9,116 bases of DNA, taken from positions 1-9,116 of the forward strand of contig CALMIB010000102.1 in assembly GCA_937863945.1 (NCBI GenBank). Reading direction: 5' to 3'. Below, in pieces: positions 1-5,709 of this stretch. Position 1 is the first letter of the stretch. Each line of letters opens with the position of its first letter. A program made the position numbers and the translations under genes. The DNA comes from an uncultured Longilinea sp. (GTDB lineage Bacteria; Chloroflexota; Anaerolineae; Anaerolineales; Anaerolineaceae). Under the pieces are notes generated by a model. That model was not told where the DNA came from, ran no database searches, and saw nothing but the letters and a program-made list of their open reading frames with translations.

Positions 1-1353
1 GCTCTGCTGAACGCCCTTGAAGGAATTGGCGATTTCTTCCAGGCTGCGCAGGCGTTTGATGTACTGCTCCAGGTCTTCGCGGCGGGCGCCCGGGCGCGCG
101 CCGGAGATGGCGTCGGCGGCTTCGGCGATGACTGCTTCCACCGTCTCCTGCTCCACCTCATGATGGTGCGCGGCGATAGCGTTGACCACCTTGGGATGCA
201 CGCCGTAGCGTTTGGCGAATTCAGCGCCGATCATGGCATGGGTGCCTTCGGTGTTGTGATCCATGGCCTTGCCCAGGTCGTGCAGCAAGCCGGCGGCTTT
301 GGCAATTTCCACGTTGGCGCCCAATTCGGCGGCCAGGACGGCTGACAATTTGGACACTTCCACGGCATGCGCCAACTGATTCTGTCCGTAGGAGGTGCGG
401 TAACGCAGGCGGCCAAGCATTTTCAGCACTTCGGGATGCAAACCGGCCACATTGGCGTCAAAGGCGGCCTGTTCGGCGGCTTCAATCACAGCACGGTCAA
501 CTTCCTTCTGTTCTTCGTTGAGGATCTTCTCAATGTGGGCCGGGTGAATGCGGCCGTCCTGGATCAGGCGGTCCAGCGACCGGCGGGCAACCTCGCGGCG
601 GATGGGATCGAAGCAGGAGATGGTGACCGCTTCTGGGGTGTCATCCACGATCACATCCACGCCGGCGGCCTGTTCAAAAGCGCGAATGTTGCGGCCGTTG
701 CGGCCAACGATGCGCCCCTTCATCTCTTCGTTGGGCAGGATCACCACCGAAGTCGTCACGCTGGATACGTGGTCGGAGGCGACGCGCTGAATGGCTTCCG
801 CGATCAGCTCGCGGGCGCGTTTTTCACCTTCCGAACGGGCTTCCGCCTCGATCTGGCGGATAATGCGGGCCATATCCGAGCGGGCTTCTTTCTCGGCGCC
901 GGCGAGAAGTTCAGCGCGGGCTTCGTCGGTCGTCATCTGGGCGACGCGCTGCAGTTCTTCATTTTGCATTGAAGCCATCTTCTCAACTTCGTTGGTGCGT
1001 TTGTCCAGCGCGCTCTGGCGCTTGTTCAGCACCTGCTCCTTTTGCTCCAACCGATCCGACCGGCTGTCAATTTCAGCGCGGCGTTTTTGCAGGCGCTCTT
1101 CTTCGCGGGAGAGTTCCGTGCGCCGGCGGACGGTTTCGGCCTCGGCATCCTGCAGGATCTTCAGCGCTTTGTCGCGGGCTTCGATCTCGGTGAGGCGGGC
1201 CTTTTCCACGGCCTGATTGAGTGCGTTATCGGCACGGCTCTGCAATTCGCGCCGGAAGCGGTCGTTCATCGTGCGCGTGACGAAATAAATGATCACGCCC
1301 AGCACAATGATGTCCGCCAAAATAATCATGAGCCAAATCCACGGGTTATTCAT
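1..1353 (-). CDS. rny: Ribonuclease Y, 3' end cut by window edge
   Basis: This is the membrane-anchored endoribonuclease that starts decay of many mRNAs. I translated the minus strand from the ATG at 1353-1351; the frame stays open for 451 codons to base 1. Roughly 70 C-terminal residues are missing if it has the usual ~520. Visible in order: one N-terminal membrane segment (about residues 4-24, WIWLMIILADIIVLGVI); a long charged Glu/Arg/Ala-rich coiled coil (about 28-200); a KH RNA-binding domain with GRIVGRNGRNIRAFE starting at residue 213; then an HD domain whose metal-binding His-Asp pair is H358-D359 in LLHDLGKAMDH, followed by AAHHHE. This order is diagnostic of RNase Y. The start overlaps the recX stop by 8 bp (TTATGAATAA). 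The nearest Shine-Dalgarno-like AGAGGA is about 11 nt upstream inside recX, so translation probably depends on coupling. Family assignment is very secure. Confidence 0.96.
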   Translation of the reverse strand, partial: MNNPWIWLMIILADIIVLGVIIYFVTRTMNDRFRRELQSRADNALNQAVEKARLTEIEARDKALKILQDAEAETVRRRTELSREEERLQKRRAEIDSRSDRLEQKEQVLNKRQSALDKRTNEVEKMASMQNEELQRVAQMTTDEARAELLAGAEKEARSDMARIIRQIEAEARSEGEKRARELIAEAIQRVASDHVSSVTTSVVILPNEEMKGRIVGRNGRNIRAFEQAAGVDVIVDDTPEAVTISCFDPIRREVARRSLDRLIQDGRIHPAHIEKILNEEQKEVDRAVIEAAEQAAFDANVAGLHPEVLKMLGRLRYRTSYGQNQLAHAVEVSKLSAVLAAELGANVEIAKAAGLLHDLGKAMDHNTEGTHAMIGAEFAKRYGVHPKVVNAIAAHHHEVEQETVEAVIAEAADAISGARPGARREDLEQYIKRLRSLEEIANSFKGVQQS

Positions 1354-2023
1354 AATTGTCCAATTCCTCTTCTGTCAGAGTCTGGTCTTCGTTCTGGTTG
1401 TTTTGAATCTCATCCCAAATCTTCCGTACCTGGGGGGCGATGGTTCCGTAAGAAAAACCGCGCCGTCCTAAAAAGGCCGTTAGTCTCTCGCGAAACGTTC
1501 CCCAATCAGCCTGCGTCAGCCGTTTGGCGTAACGCAAGCCTGCCCGGTAGGCAAGATCGGATTCGTCATCCATTTCAACCAGGGCTGCATGTATGATTTC
1601 TTCTGAAACGCCCTTTTGTCGCAATTCCAGGGTCAATGCCCTGCGGCCGCGCGGTTTGAACGTGCTGCGGCTTTCAATCCAATTGCGGGCAAATTCCGTA
1701 TCGGATACCATCCCGGCATCGCGCAGGCGCTGCAATATGGGATCGAAGATTTCCTCCTCAAACCCGGCGTCCTTCAACTTCCGGCGGATTTCGTTTTCGG
1801 TCCGCGGCCGGAAGCTGAGGAAGTGCAGGGCTTTCTGATAGGCTACCTCGACGGTATCCTGTGCCTGGAGGGATTGGATTTTCTCGTCGCTGATCACCTG
1901 GCCAATTTGAAGCCAGGCTGCCACGATGCGCGCCAGCCCGAACGCAAAACTCCCATCCAGGTAAACGTTAATCCGGTTGGGATTCCGCTTCTGTGCTTTG
2001 AGCGCCGTTATCTTGTGATCCAT
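1346..2023 (-). CDS. recX: RecX family regulatory protein
   Basis: RecX proteins bind RecA filaments and modulate, usually inhibit, RecA recombinase and coprotease activity in the cytoplasm. The 225-residue product has the family layout: an N-terminal strand-rich segment (KITALKAQKRNPNRINVYLDG, residues 4-24 region), then tandem three-helix repeats. Repeat landmarks are ALHFLSFRPRTENEIRRKL (65-83), LRDAGMVSDTEFARNWIESR (100-119), RGRRALTLELRQKGV (125-139) and FRERLTAFLGRRGFSY (177-192). An acidic tail (203-225) follows. It is longer than the ~166-residue E. coli protein but within the range of other phyla. The ATG at 2023-2021 is the first start after an in-frame TGA at 2032-2030; I see no good Shine-Dalgarno before it. 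recA is not adjacent: the upstream neighbour is divergent malic enzyme. The stop overlaps rny by 8 bp, so the two are surely co-transcribed. Confidence 0.93.
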   Translation of the reverse strand: MDHKITALKAQKRNPNRINVYLDGSFAFGLARIVAAWLQIGQVISDEKIQSLQAQDTVEVAYQKALHFLSFRPRTENEIRRKLKDAGFEEEIFDPILQRLRDAGMVSDTEFARNWIESRSTFKPRGRRALTLELRQKGVSEEIIHAALVEMDDESDLAYRAGLRYAKRLTQADWGTFRERLTAFLGRRGFSYGTIAPQVRKIWDEIQNNQNEDQTLTEEELDNYE

Positions 2024-2042
2024 CCAAGTTCACAGTCATGCG

Positions 2043-2122
2043 CCACCCGGTGGAAACGGCCAAAAAGCTTCTCAATTGTGGGGTTGTCCGGGCCAGCCGT
2101 TGCCGGCGGCTGAGCCGGGTGG
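2043..2122 (-). other. Possible stem-loop just upstream of recX
   Basis: CCACCCGG at 2043-2050 is perfectly complementary to CCGGGTGG at 2115-2122, giving an 8-bp GC-only-but-one stem. It encloses a second hairpin: CAGCCG (2094-2099) pairs with CGGCTG (2107-2112) around a 7-nt loop. On the minus strand this would sit about 20-100 nt before the recX ATG, in its presumed leader. Complementarity is seen directly. A regulatory role is speculation, because GC-rich DNA makes such stems by chance. Confidence 0.25.
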
Positions 2123-2221
2123 TTATCCGGTCATACTGGATGCGTAAGAACCCCGGGCTGGGCGTGCCCCGTGGCCCGACCGCGGCGGAATTGCTGTGCC
2201 AGGTCGCCGTGACCGGAGATG

Positions 2222-2277
2222 CTGCCAGCTTTTCTCCCCGGCGGACAATCTGCCGTGAGAATCCAGATAACTGGCAG
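2222..2277. other. Nested three-tier hairpin in the recX upstream region
   Basis: Three co-linear helices nest here. The outer is CTGCCAG (2222-2228) with CTGGCAG (2271-2277), 7 perfect pairs. The middle is TTCTC (2232-2236) with GAGAA (2257-2261), 5 pairs. The inner is CGGCGGA (2239-2245) with TCTGCCG (2249-2255), 7 pairs, one a G-T wobble, capped by CAA. Read as minus-strand RNA the wobble becomes an A-C mismatch, so the fold is slightly better on the plus strand. No T-tract follows on either strand, so it is not a standard terminator. It could be a leader element, part of a small RNA, or chance. Confidence 0.35.
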
Positions 2278-2435
2278 GAATGCTGCGATGTAAACCTGAT
2301 GACCACCCATTTTAAGAACTTAACTCTCGTGTAGAGAGAAAACCCCAACAATTCAAAAGGCAATTTTCTGGCCGCACCCTTCCAGACGGTTTTTGAAGGT
2401 ACGGGTCAGAATAAATCCTGATGCAATCTTAATCT

Positions 2436-2441
2436 ATTATA
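2436..2441 (-). promoter_or_regulatory. Candidate -10 box for recX-rny
   Basis: The minus strand reads a perfect TATAAT in the context CAGGTATAATAGA. No consensus -35 lies at 16-18 bp; the nearest partial match is AATACA at 19 bp. A start near 2429 would give recX a leader of about 400 nt. The AT-rich surroundings make a chance match possible. Confidence 0.4.
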
Positions 2442-2447
2442 CCTGAA

Positions 2448-2455
2448 AAACGTTT
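2448..2455. promoter_or_regulatory. AAACGTTT palindrome beside the candidate recX promoter
   Basis: A perfect 8-bp palindrome lies in the spacer just upstream of the candidate minus-strand -10 box, within a looser GAA/TTC-flanked segment (2445-2459). Its position suits an operator, and recX is SOS-controlled in some bacteria. It does not match a LexA box I can name with confidence, so the operator reading is a weak inference. Confidence 0.2.
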
Positions 2456-2466
2456 ATTCGTGTATT

Positions 2467-2578
2467 CCTGCATGCTTTCTTCTTCTTTAACATTTCCTGT
2501 CCGCCTCTCGATGCCTGTTTTGTCTCCTCCATGACAAAAAATGCCTGATTTGCAATTCCCCGGGCGCAAGCATGCAGG
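2467..2578. repeat. Perfect 11-bp inverted repeat in the divergent promoter region
   Basis: CCTGCATGCTT at 2467-2477 and AAGCATGCAGG at 2568-2578 are exact reverse complements, 90 bp apart. Each contains the palindrome GCATGC. The right arm ends directly at the candidate -10 box of malic enzyme (2579). The left arm lies 25 bp upstream of the candidate -10 box facing recX. Paired sites like this often bind a dimeric regulator, but no regulator gene is nearby. Confidence 0.4.
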
Positions 2579-2584
2579 TACAAT
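2579..2584 (+). promoter_or_regulatory. Candidate -10 box for malic enzyme
   Basis: TACAAT occurs in the context CAGGTACAATAGA, 41 bp before the malic enzyme ATG; this context differs at one base from the minus-strand candidate at 2436-2441. A start near 2591 leaves a ~35-nt leader holding the ribosome site. No good -35 is present at normal spacing (TTGCAA at 2550-2555 is 23 bp away), so a regulator or alternative sigma contact would be needed. Confidence 0.4.
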
Positions 2585-2625
2585 AGAGGATGGGTTGTGA
2601 TCCAAAGCACAAATGAGGTTCTCCA

Positions 2626-3906
2626 ATGATTCATGTCACTCGTGAAGAAGCCCTGGAATACCACCGCCTGAACGGCGTTCCGGGGAAGATCAGCGTCGTG
2701 CCTTCAAAACCGCTGGAATCGCAGCGCGACCTATCGCTGGCCTATACCCCCGGGGTGGCGGCGCCGGTGCTTGAAATTGACCGCGATCCGCAACTGGCCT
2801 ATGAATTCACCGGCAAAGGCAACCTGGTGGCGGTGGTCTCGAACGGCACAGCCATCCTGGGCCTGGGCAACCGTGGGGCGCTGGCATCCAAGCCGGTGAT
2901 GGAAGGCAAAGGCGTGTTGTTTAAGAAGTTCGCGAACATCGATGTGTTTGACATCGAGGTGGCCACCGAAGATCCCGACAGGCTGATCGATGTGGTGGCG
3001 GCCATTGCGCCAACTTTTGGCGGCATCAACCTGGAGGATATCCGCTCGCCGGAGTGTTTTTACGTTGAAACCCGCCTCCAGGAAATGTTGGATATCCCGG
3101 TGTTTCACGATGACCAGCACGGCACGGCGATCATCCTGGGCGCCGCGTTGATCAATGCGCTGGAGCTCACCGGTCGGACGTTTGGCGAAATCAGGGTGGT
3201 GTTTTCTGGAGCAGGCGCGGCCGCCATTGCCTGCGCCAATCAACTGGTCAAACTGGGCGTTCCTGTGGAAAATATTCAAATGTGCGATCTTGCCGGGCTG
3301 GTGTATCAGGGTAGGAAAGAAATGATGTTCCCGGAGAAAGAAATTTATGCCCGCGGCGACCGGCCGGCCACGCTTGCCCAGGTGATGGAAGGCGCGGATG
3401 TGTTCATCGGGTTGTCGGCTGCCAATGTGGTTTCACCCGAAATGTTGCAGCGCATGCGGGCGAATCCAATCGTGTTCGCGATGGCGAACCCCGAGCCGGA
3501 AATTCCGTACGATGTGGCCGTCAAAGCCCGCCCGGATGCCATCGTGGCAACCGGACGTTCCGATTACCCCAATCAGGTCAACAACGTGCTGGGCTTTCCA
3601 TTCATCTTTCGGGGCGCGCTGGATACACGTGCCCGCCAGATCAACGATGCCATGAAAATCGCGGCTTCGCATGCGCTGGCCAGGCTGGCCAAAGAGCCGG
3701 TTCCGGTCCCGGTACTGCGCGCGTATGGCACCGACCGGCTGGAGTTTGGCCGCGATTACCTGGTGCCCAAACCGCTGGATCCGCGTGTGTGCCAGTGGGA
3801 GGCAGGCGCAGTCGCCCGCGCGGCCGTCGCCAGCGGGGTGGCCCGGCGGCAACTGGACCTGGAGCAGTACGAAAGCAAACTGGCTGACCTGTCGCGAAAC
3901 CGTTAG
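2626..3906 (+). CDS. Malic enzyme, decarboxylating, MaeB-type without PTA domain
   Basis: It oxidatively decarboxylates malate to pyruvate and CO2 in the cytoplasm, yielding NADH or NADPH. The 426-residue protein has the full short bacterial malic enzyme core and lacks the C-terminal phosphotransacetylase-like domain of long MaeB proteins. Visible motifs: catalytic Tyr40 in AYTPGVAAPVLEI; SNGTAILGLGNRGALASKPVMEGKG (72-96) with catalytic Lys95; metal ligands E137-D138 in NLEDIRSPECF and D162-D163 in FHDDQHGTAI; nucleotide-binding SGAGAAAIA (194-202); SAANVV (264-269); AMANPEPEI (285-293); and NNVLGFPFIFRGALD (319-333). D221 (CDLAG) at the end of the second Rossmann strand hints at NAD preference, which is only an inference. 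GAGG at 2615-2618, 7 nt before the ATG, fixes the start. It heads a unit with two small membrane-protein genes that ends at the 4606-4636 terminator. Confidence 0.95.
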   Translation: MIHVTREEALEYHRLNGVPGKISVVPSKPLESQRDLSLAYTPGVAAPVLEIDRDPQLAYEFTGKGNLVAVVSNGTAILGLGNRGALASKPVMEGKGVLFKKFANIDVFDIEVATEDPDRLIDVVAAIAPTFGGINLEDIRSPECFYVETRLQEMLDIPVFHDDQHGTAIILGAALINALELTGRTFGEIRVVFSGAGAAAIACANQLVKLGVPVENIQMCDLAGLVYQGRKEMMFPEKEIYARGDRPATLAQVMEGADVFIGLSAANVVSPEMLQRMRANPIVFAMANPEPEIPYDVAVKARPDAIVATGRSDYPNQVNNVLGFPFIFRGALDTRARQINDAMKIAASHALARLAKEPVPVPVLRAYGTDRLEFGRDYLVPKPLDPRVCQWEAGAVARAAVASGVARRQLDLEQYESKLADLSRNR

Positions 3907-3912
3907 GATTCA

Positions 3913-3921
3913 TGCTACAAT
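3913..3921 (+). promoter_or_regulatory. Extended -10 promoter abutting the next gene, possibly leaderless
   Basis: TGCTACAAT is a TGn extended -10 motif. Its TACAAT hexamer (3916-3921) ends 6 bp before the ATG at 3928, so the predicted transcription start falls on or next to that A. No Shine-Dalgarno sequence is visible before this ATG, which fits leaderless initiation. It has no -35 match at 17 bp, and it overlaps the 21-bp gap after malic enzyme. Confidence 0.4.
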
Positions 3922-3927
3922 CAGCTC

Positions 3928-4359
3928 ATGGATTTTAAACCAGCCAGGCCCCAGGCAACGTTTTCTCAAAGCCAGCACCGCCGCCAGCGGCTGCTGCAGA
4001 TCTGGTTGCCGCTGGGTCTTACAGTTCTGATTGTGTTGGGCGTGGCCGTCTGGGCGGTGGTGGCGGCAACAGCCCCGGGTCCATCGATGACCCACTGGGC
4101 GAATGTCTCCGCGGTCATCGTGATTCTGCCGTTGTGCCTGGGTGCCATTCTCCTGCTAGCGGTTGTGATTGGATTGATCTACCTGACGGCGCGCATGTAC
4201 CGGGGGCTGCCCGGAATGGACCGGAAGATTCAATCGGTTTTCTTCCGCATTGAAACCGGCGTGCGCCGGGCGGCAGACCAATCCGTAAAGCCCGTTTTAT
4301 CCATCCAGGGCTGGTCGGCCAGCCTGAAGGCGTTGTTTTCAGCCATTCTTAAGCGATAA
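3928..4359 (+). CDS. Hypothetical two-segment membrane protein
   Basis: I do not recognise this 143-residue protein. It has a polar, basic N-terminus (residues 1-25, QSQHRRQRLLQ) and two strong hydrophobic segments, about 27-48 (LPLGLTVLIVLGVAVWAVV) and 60-86 (VSAVIVILPLCLGAILLLAVV). A basic C-terminal tail (87-143) holds amphipathic stretches (IQSVFFRIETGVRRAADQSV). By the positive-inside rule both ends probably face the cytoplasm. It starts 21 bp after malic enzyme and ends 24 bp before a second small membrane-protein gene, so all three probably share a transcript. The ATG lacks a ribosome site but has an extended -10 motif directly upstream. No enzymatic motif is visible; it may be a structural or regulatory membrane component. 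A holin-like role is conceivable but unsupported, as no phage genes are near. Confidence 0.75.
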   Translation: MDFKPARPQATFSQSQHRRQRLLQIWLPLGLTVLIVLGVAVWAVVAATAPGPSMTHWANVSAVIVILPLCLGAILLLAVVIGLIYLTARMYRGLPGMDRKIQSVFFRIETGVRRAADQSVKPVLSIQGWSASLKALFSAILKR

Positions 4360-4373
4360 ATATTTCTTGGTCG

Positions 4374-4383
4374 AGAGGTGATC
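4374..4383 (+). promoter_or_regulatory. Strong Shine-Dalgarno that decides the start of the 66-residue gene
   Basis: AGAGGTGATC is nearly the full complement of the 16S rRNA 3' end. Its GAGG core (4375-4378) is 5 nt before the ATG at 4384. A GTG at 4378 is in frame but lies inside this site, so it cannot be the start. Confidence 0.75.
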
Positions 4384-4584
4384 ATGGATAGCCAGTGGAA
4401 AAAGAAAACCTTATTAATCACCGTCGGGTTGGGCGCAGCCCTGGGCATTCTTGCCGGGCTGATTTTGGTGCAGCGCAGCGAACAAACGCAAACCCCGCCG
4501 CAGCTCACAGCGGGCGATGGCGTGAAGGTGGGTCTGGGCGTTTTAGGCGTCTTGCGTTTGCTTTCAGATCTGATCAACAAGTGA
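4384..4584 (+). CDS. Small hypothetical membrane protein, 66 residues
   Basis: The product is not assigned to any family I can name. Its short cytoplasmic head (MDSQWKKK) is followed by one Gly/Ala/Leu-rich membrane segment (about 9-29, TLLITVGLGAALGILAGLILV). A polar linker with TPPQL comes next, then GDGVKVGLGVLGVLRLLSDL (45-64), a second moderately hydrophobic stretch that may be a membrane-associated helix. The near-perfect ribosome site and its place between a membrane-protein gene and a terminator argue that it is real. I recall similar one-helix proteins ending in a GxGVLGLxR-like segment in Anaerolineae, but cannot verify that here. The start is the ATG at 4384, not the in-frame GTG at 4378. 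Translation looks strong relative to the upstream gene. Confidence 0.75.
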   Translation: MDSQWKKKTLLITVGLGAALGILAGLILVQRSEQTQTPPQLTAGDGVKVGLGVLGVLRLLSDLINK

Positions 4585-4605
4585 TTTTGCTCGATCCTCG
4601 CTGTG

Positions 4606-4636
4606 ACCCCTCGCAATGACCGTGAGGGGTTTTGTT
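4606..4636 (+). terminator. Intrinsic terminator after the malic enzyme unit
   Basis: ACCCCTCGC (4606-4614) pairs with GTGAGGGGT (4622-4630), 9 pairs with one G-T wobble, around a 7-nt loop. TTTTGTT follows on the plus strand. It lies 22 bp after the stop of the 66-residue gene and 56 bp before the next gene, so it separates two transcription units. Confidence 0.88.
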
Positions 4637-4692
4637 ATCTGATCTGACTCAATCTTTTATCGATCCAATCCCATCAGAAGGGCGCACACTCC

Positions 4693-5709
4693 TTGGAAAG
4701 CACTCCGCTGTTGCGATACCTGCTTTTTGGCCTGTTGACCCGCGATACCATTCTGCCGGTGGCGGGCAAGCCGCAGATCGACATCCCGGGCGGCAGCCTG
4801 TTTTACGCTGCGGCGGGTTTGCGTTTGTGGGGCAACAGTTGCGGCCTGGTGGGGCGAGTAGGCGAGGATTATCCCCAGGAATGGCTGACGCAGTTCGATC
4901 GGTTTGGCCTCGACCGGCGCGGCATTCGCACGCTGCCGGAAGCGGTGGATTTGCGCGCATTTTTCGCCTACCTGGATGAGCACACCTGCCAGCGCGATAA
5001 TCCGGTGCTGCACTTTGCCAGGCTCGGTGAGCCGTTTCCAAAATCGCTGCTGGGTTATGCCAGCCCGGTTTTTCAATTGGACAGCCGGACGCAGCCGGGA
5101 ATATTGAGCCTGCGGATGACGGACATTCCCCAGGATTACCTGGATGCCACGGCCGCGCACCTGTGCCCGATGGATTTTATCTCTCACAACCTGATCCCAC
5201 CCGCGCTGCGGCGCGGACAGGTGACCACCATCACGCTGGACCCCGGGGAAGGCTACATGACCCCAATCTTCTGGGATGACATTCCGCCGCTGGTGAAAGG
5301 GCTGTCGGCTTTCATCTGTTCCGAGACAAAACTCGCCAGCCTGTTCCAGGGGCGCAGCAGCGACCCGTGGGAAATGGCCGAAACGATCGCCAGCTACGGA
5401 TGCGAATTTGTGGTGGTCAAACGCGGCGCTCGCGGACAATACCTGTATGATGCAGCCCGCCGGGTGGGATGGCAAATCCCGGCGTACCCGGCCCGCATCA
5501 TTGACCCGACCGGCGCGGGGGACGCTTTTTGCGGCGGCTTTTTAGCGGCGCTGCGCGAAACCTATGATCCACTGGAAGCAGCTCTGCGTGGGAGCGTTTC
5601 GGCATCGCTGGTGATGGAGGGATGCGGCCCGTTTTATGCGTTGGGGACGCTTCCCGGGTTGCCCCAGGCGCGCTTGGAATCTTTGCGCGGCTTGGTACGG
5701 AGAAGATAA
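4693..5709 (+). CDS. PfkB-family (ribokinase-like) carbohydrate or nucleoside kinase
   Basis: It transfers phosphate from ATP to a hydroxyl of a sugar or nucleoside-like substrate in the cytoplasm; the substrate cannot be read from sequence. The 338-residue length is typical. The N-terminal signature region is IPGGSLFYAAAGLRLWG with GLVGRVGEDY. The substrate-side Asp is probably D18 (TRDTIL). The C-terminal signature is DPTGAGDAFCGGFLAAL, with catalytic Asp277 in GAGD and the anion hole GAG at 274-276. VVVKRGARGQYLY is the usual strand before it. The start is a TTG: no ATG or GTG occurs in frame between the upstream TGA (4645) and 4693. A GAAGGG at 4677-4682 lies 10 nt before it, a slightly long spacing. 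Its stop directly abuts the M20 peptidase ATG, so the two are one operon. The middle part (about 95-165) diverges from well-known ribokinases. Confidence 0.9.
   Translation: MESTPLLRYLLFGLLTRDTILPVAGKPQIDIPGGSLFYAAAGLRLWGNSCGLVGRVGEDYPQEWLTQFDRFGLDRRGIRTLPEAVDLRAFFAYLDEHTCQRDNPVLHFARLGEPFPKSLLGYASPVFQLDSRTQPGILSLRMTDIPQDYLDATAAHLCPMDFISHNLIPPALRRGQVTTITLDPGEGYMTPIFWDDIPPLVKGLSAFICSETKLASLFQGRSSDPWEMAETIASYGCEFVVVKRGARGQYLYDAARRVGWQIPAYPARIIDPTGAGDAFCGGFLAALRETYDPLEAALRGSVSASLVMEGCGPFYALGTLPGLPQARLESLRGLVRRR

Larger units (their letters stand above)
2024..2625. other. 602-bp intergenic region, no convincing gene
   Basis: This gap lies between divergent recX and malic enzyme. It has two parts. 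Bases 2041-2290 are GC-rich and rich in potential stems (2043-2050 with 2115-2122, 2094-2112, 2222-2277). Bases 2291-2560 are AT-richer and carry promoter-like hexamers on both strands plus an 11-bp inverted repeat. Open frames exist: plus 2038-2334 (98 codons), and minus 2363-1968 and 2311-2134. None has a Shine-Dalgarno sequence or a protein I recognise. I looked for hallmark segments of RNase P RNA, tmRNA, SRP RNA, and TPP and cobalamin riboswitches on both strands and found none. If the minus promoter at 2436-2441 is real, most of this region is a ~400-nt leader of recX-rny. Confidence 0.6.

Noticed and set aside
367..972. 201-codon plus-strand frame opposite rny
   Set aside because: Antisense shadow of the RNase Y KH/coiled-coil coding sequence, whose frame and motifs are unambiguous.
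2134..2311. 59-codon minus-strand frame (MGGHQVYIAAFLPVIWIL...) with a hydrophobic start
   Set aside because: Looks like a short leader or membrane peptide at first, but no Shine-Dalgarno sequence precedes the ATG and the rest is Gly/Arg/Pro-rich without a pattern.
2038..2334. 98-codon plus-strand open frame in the recX-malic enzyme gap
   Set aside because: No ribosome site, starts 14 bp from the divergent recX start leaving no promoter room, Arg/Cys-rich sequence without a recognisable family. Base composition by codon position is only weakly gene-like. A homologue search with protein-level conservation would change this.
1968..2363. 131-codon minus-strand open frame overlapping the recX start
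   Set aside because: Begins at a TTG without a ribosome site, overlaps recX in another frame, and its product is low in family-like features. It is best explained by few stops in GC-rich DNA.
2024..2470. Known structured RNA (RNase P RNA, tmRNA, SRP RNA, TPP or cobalamin riboswitch)
   Set aside because: None of the conserved core segments I know for these families is present on either strand; only generic stems remain.
2550..2584. TTGCAA at 2550-2555 as the -35 partner of TACAAT
   Set aside because: Spacer is 23 bp, well outside the 16-18 bp range for a standard housekeeping promoter.
2429..2626. 65-codon minus-strand frame across the divergent promoter region
   Set aside because: Runs through both candidate promoters and the inverted repeat and has no family resemblance; most likely chance.
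4657..5475. 272-codon minus-strand frame opposite the PfkB kinase
   Set aside because: Long, but antisense to a kinase with intact signatures, and would need a promoter inside that gene. His/Gln/Arg-rich shadow composition.
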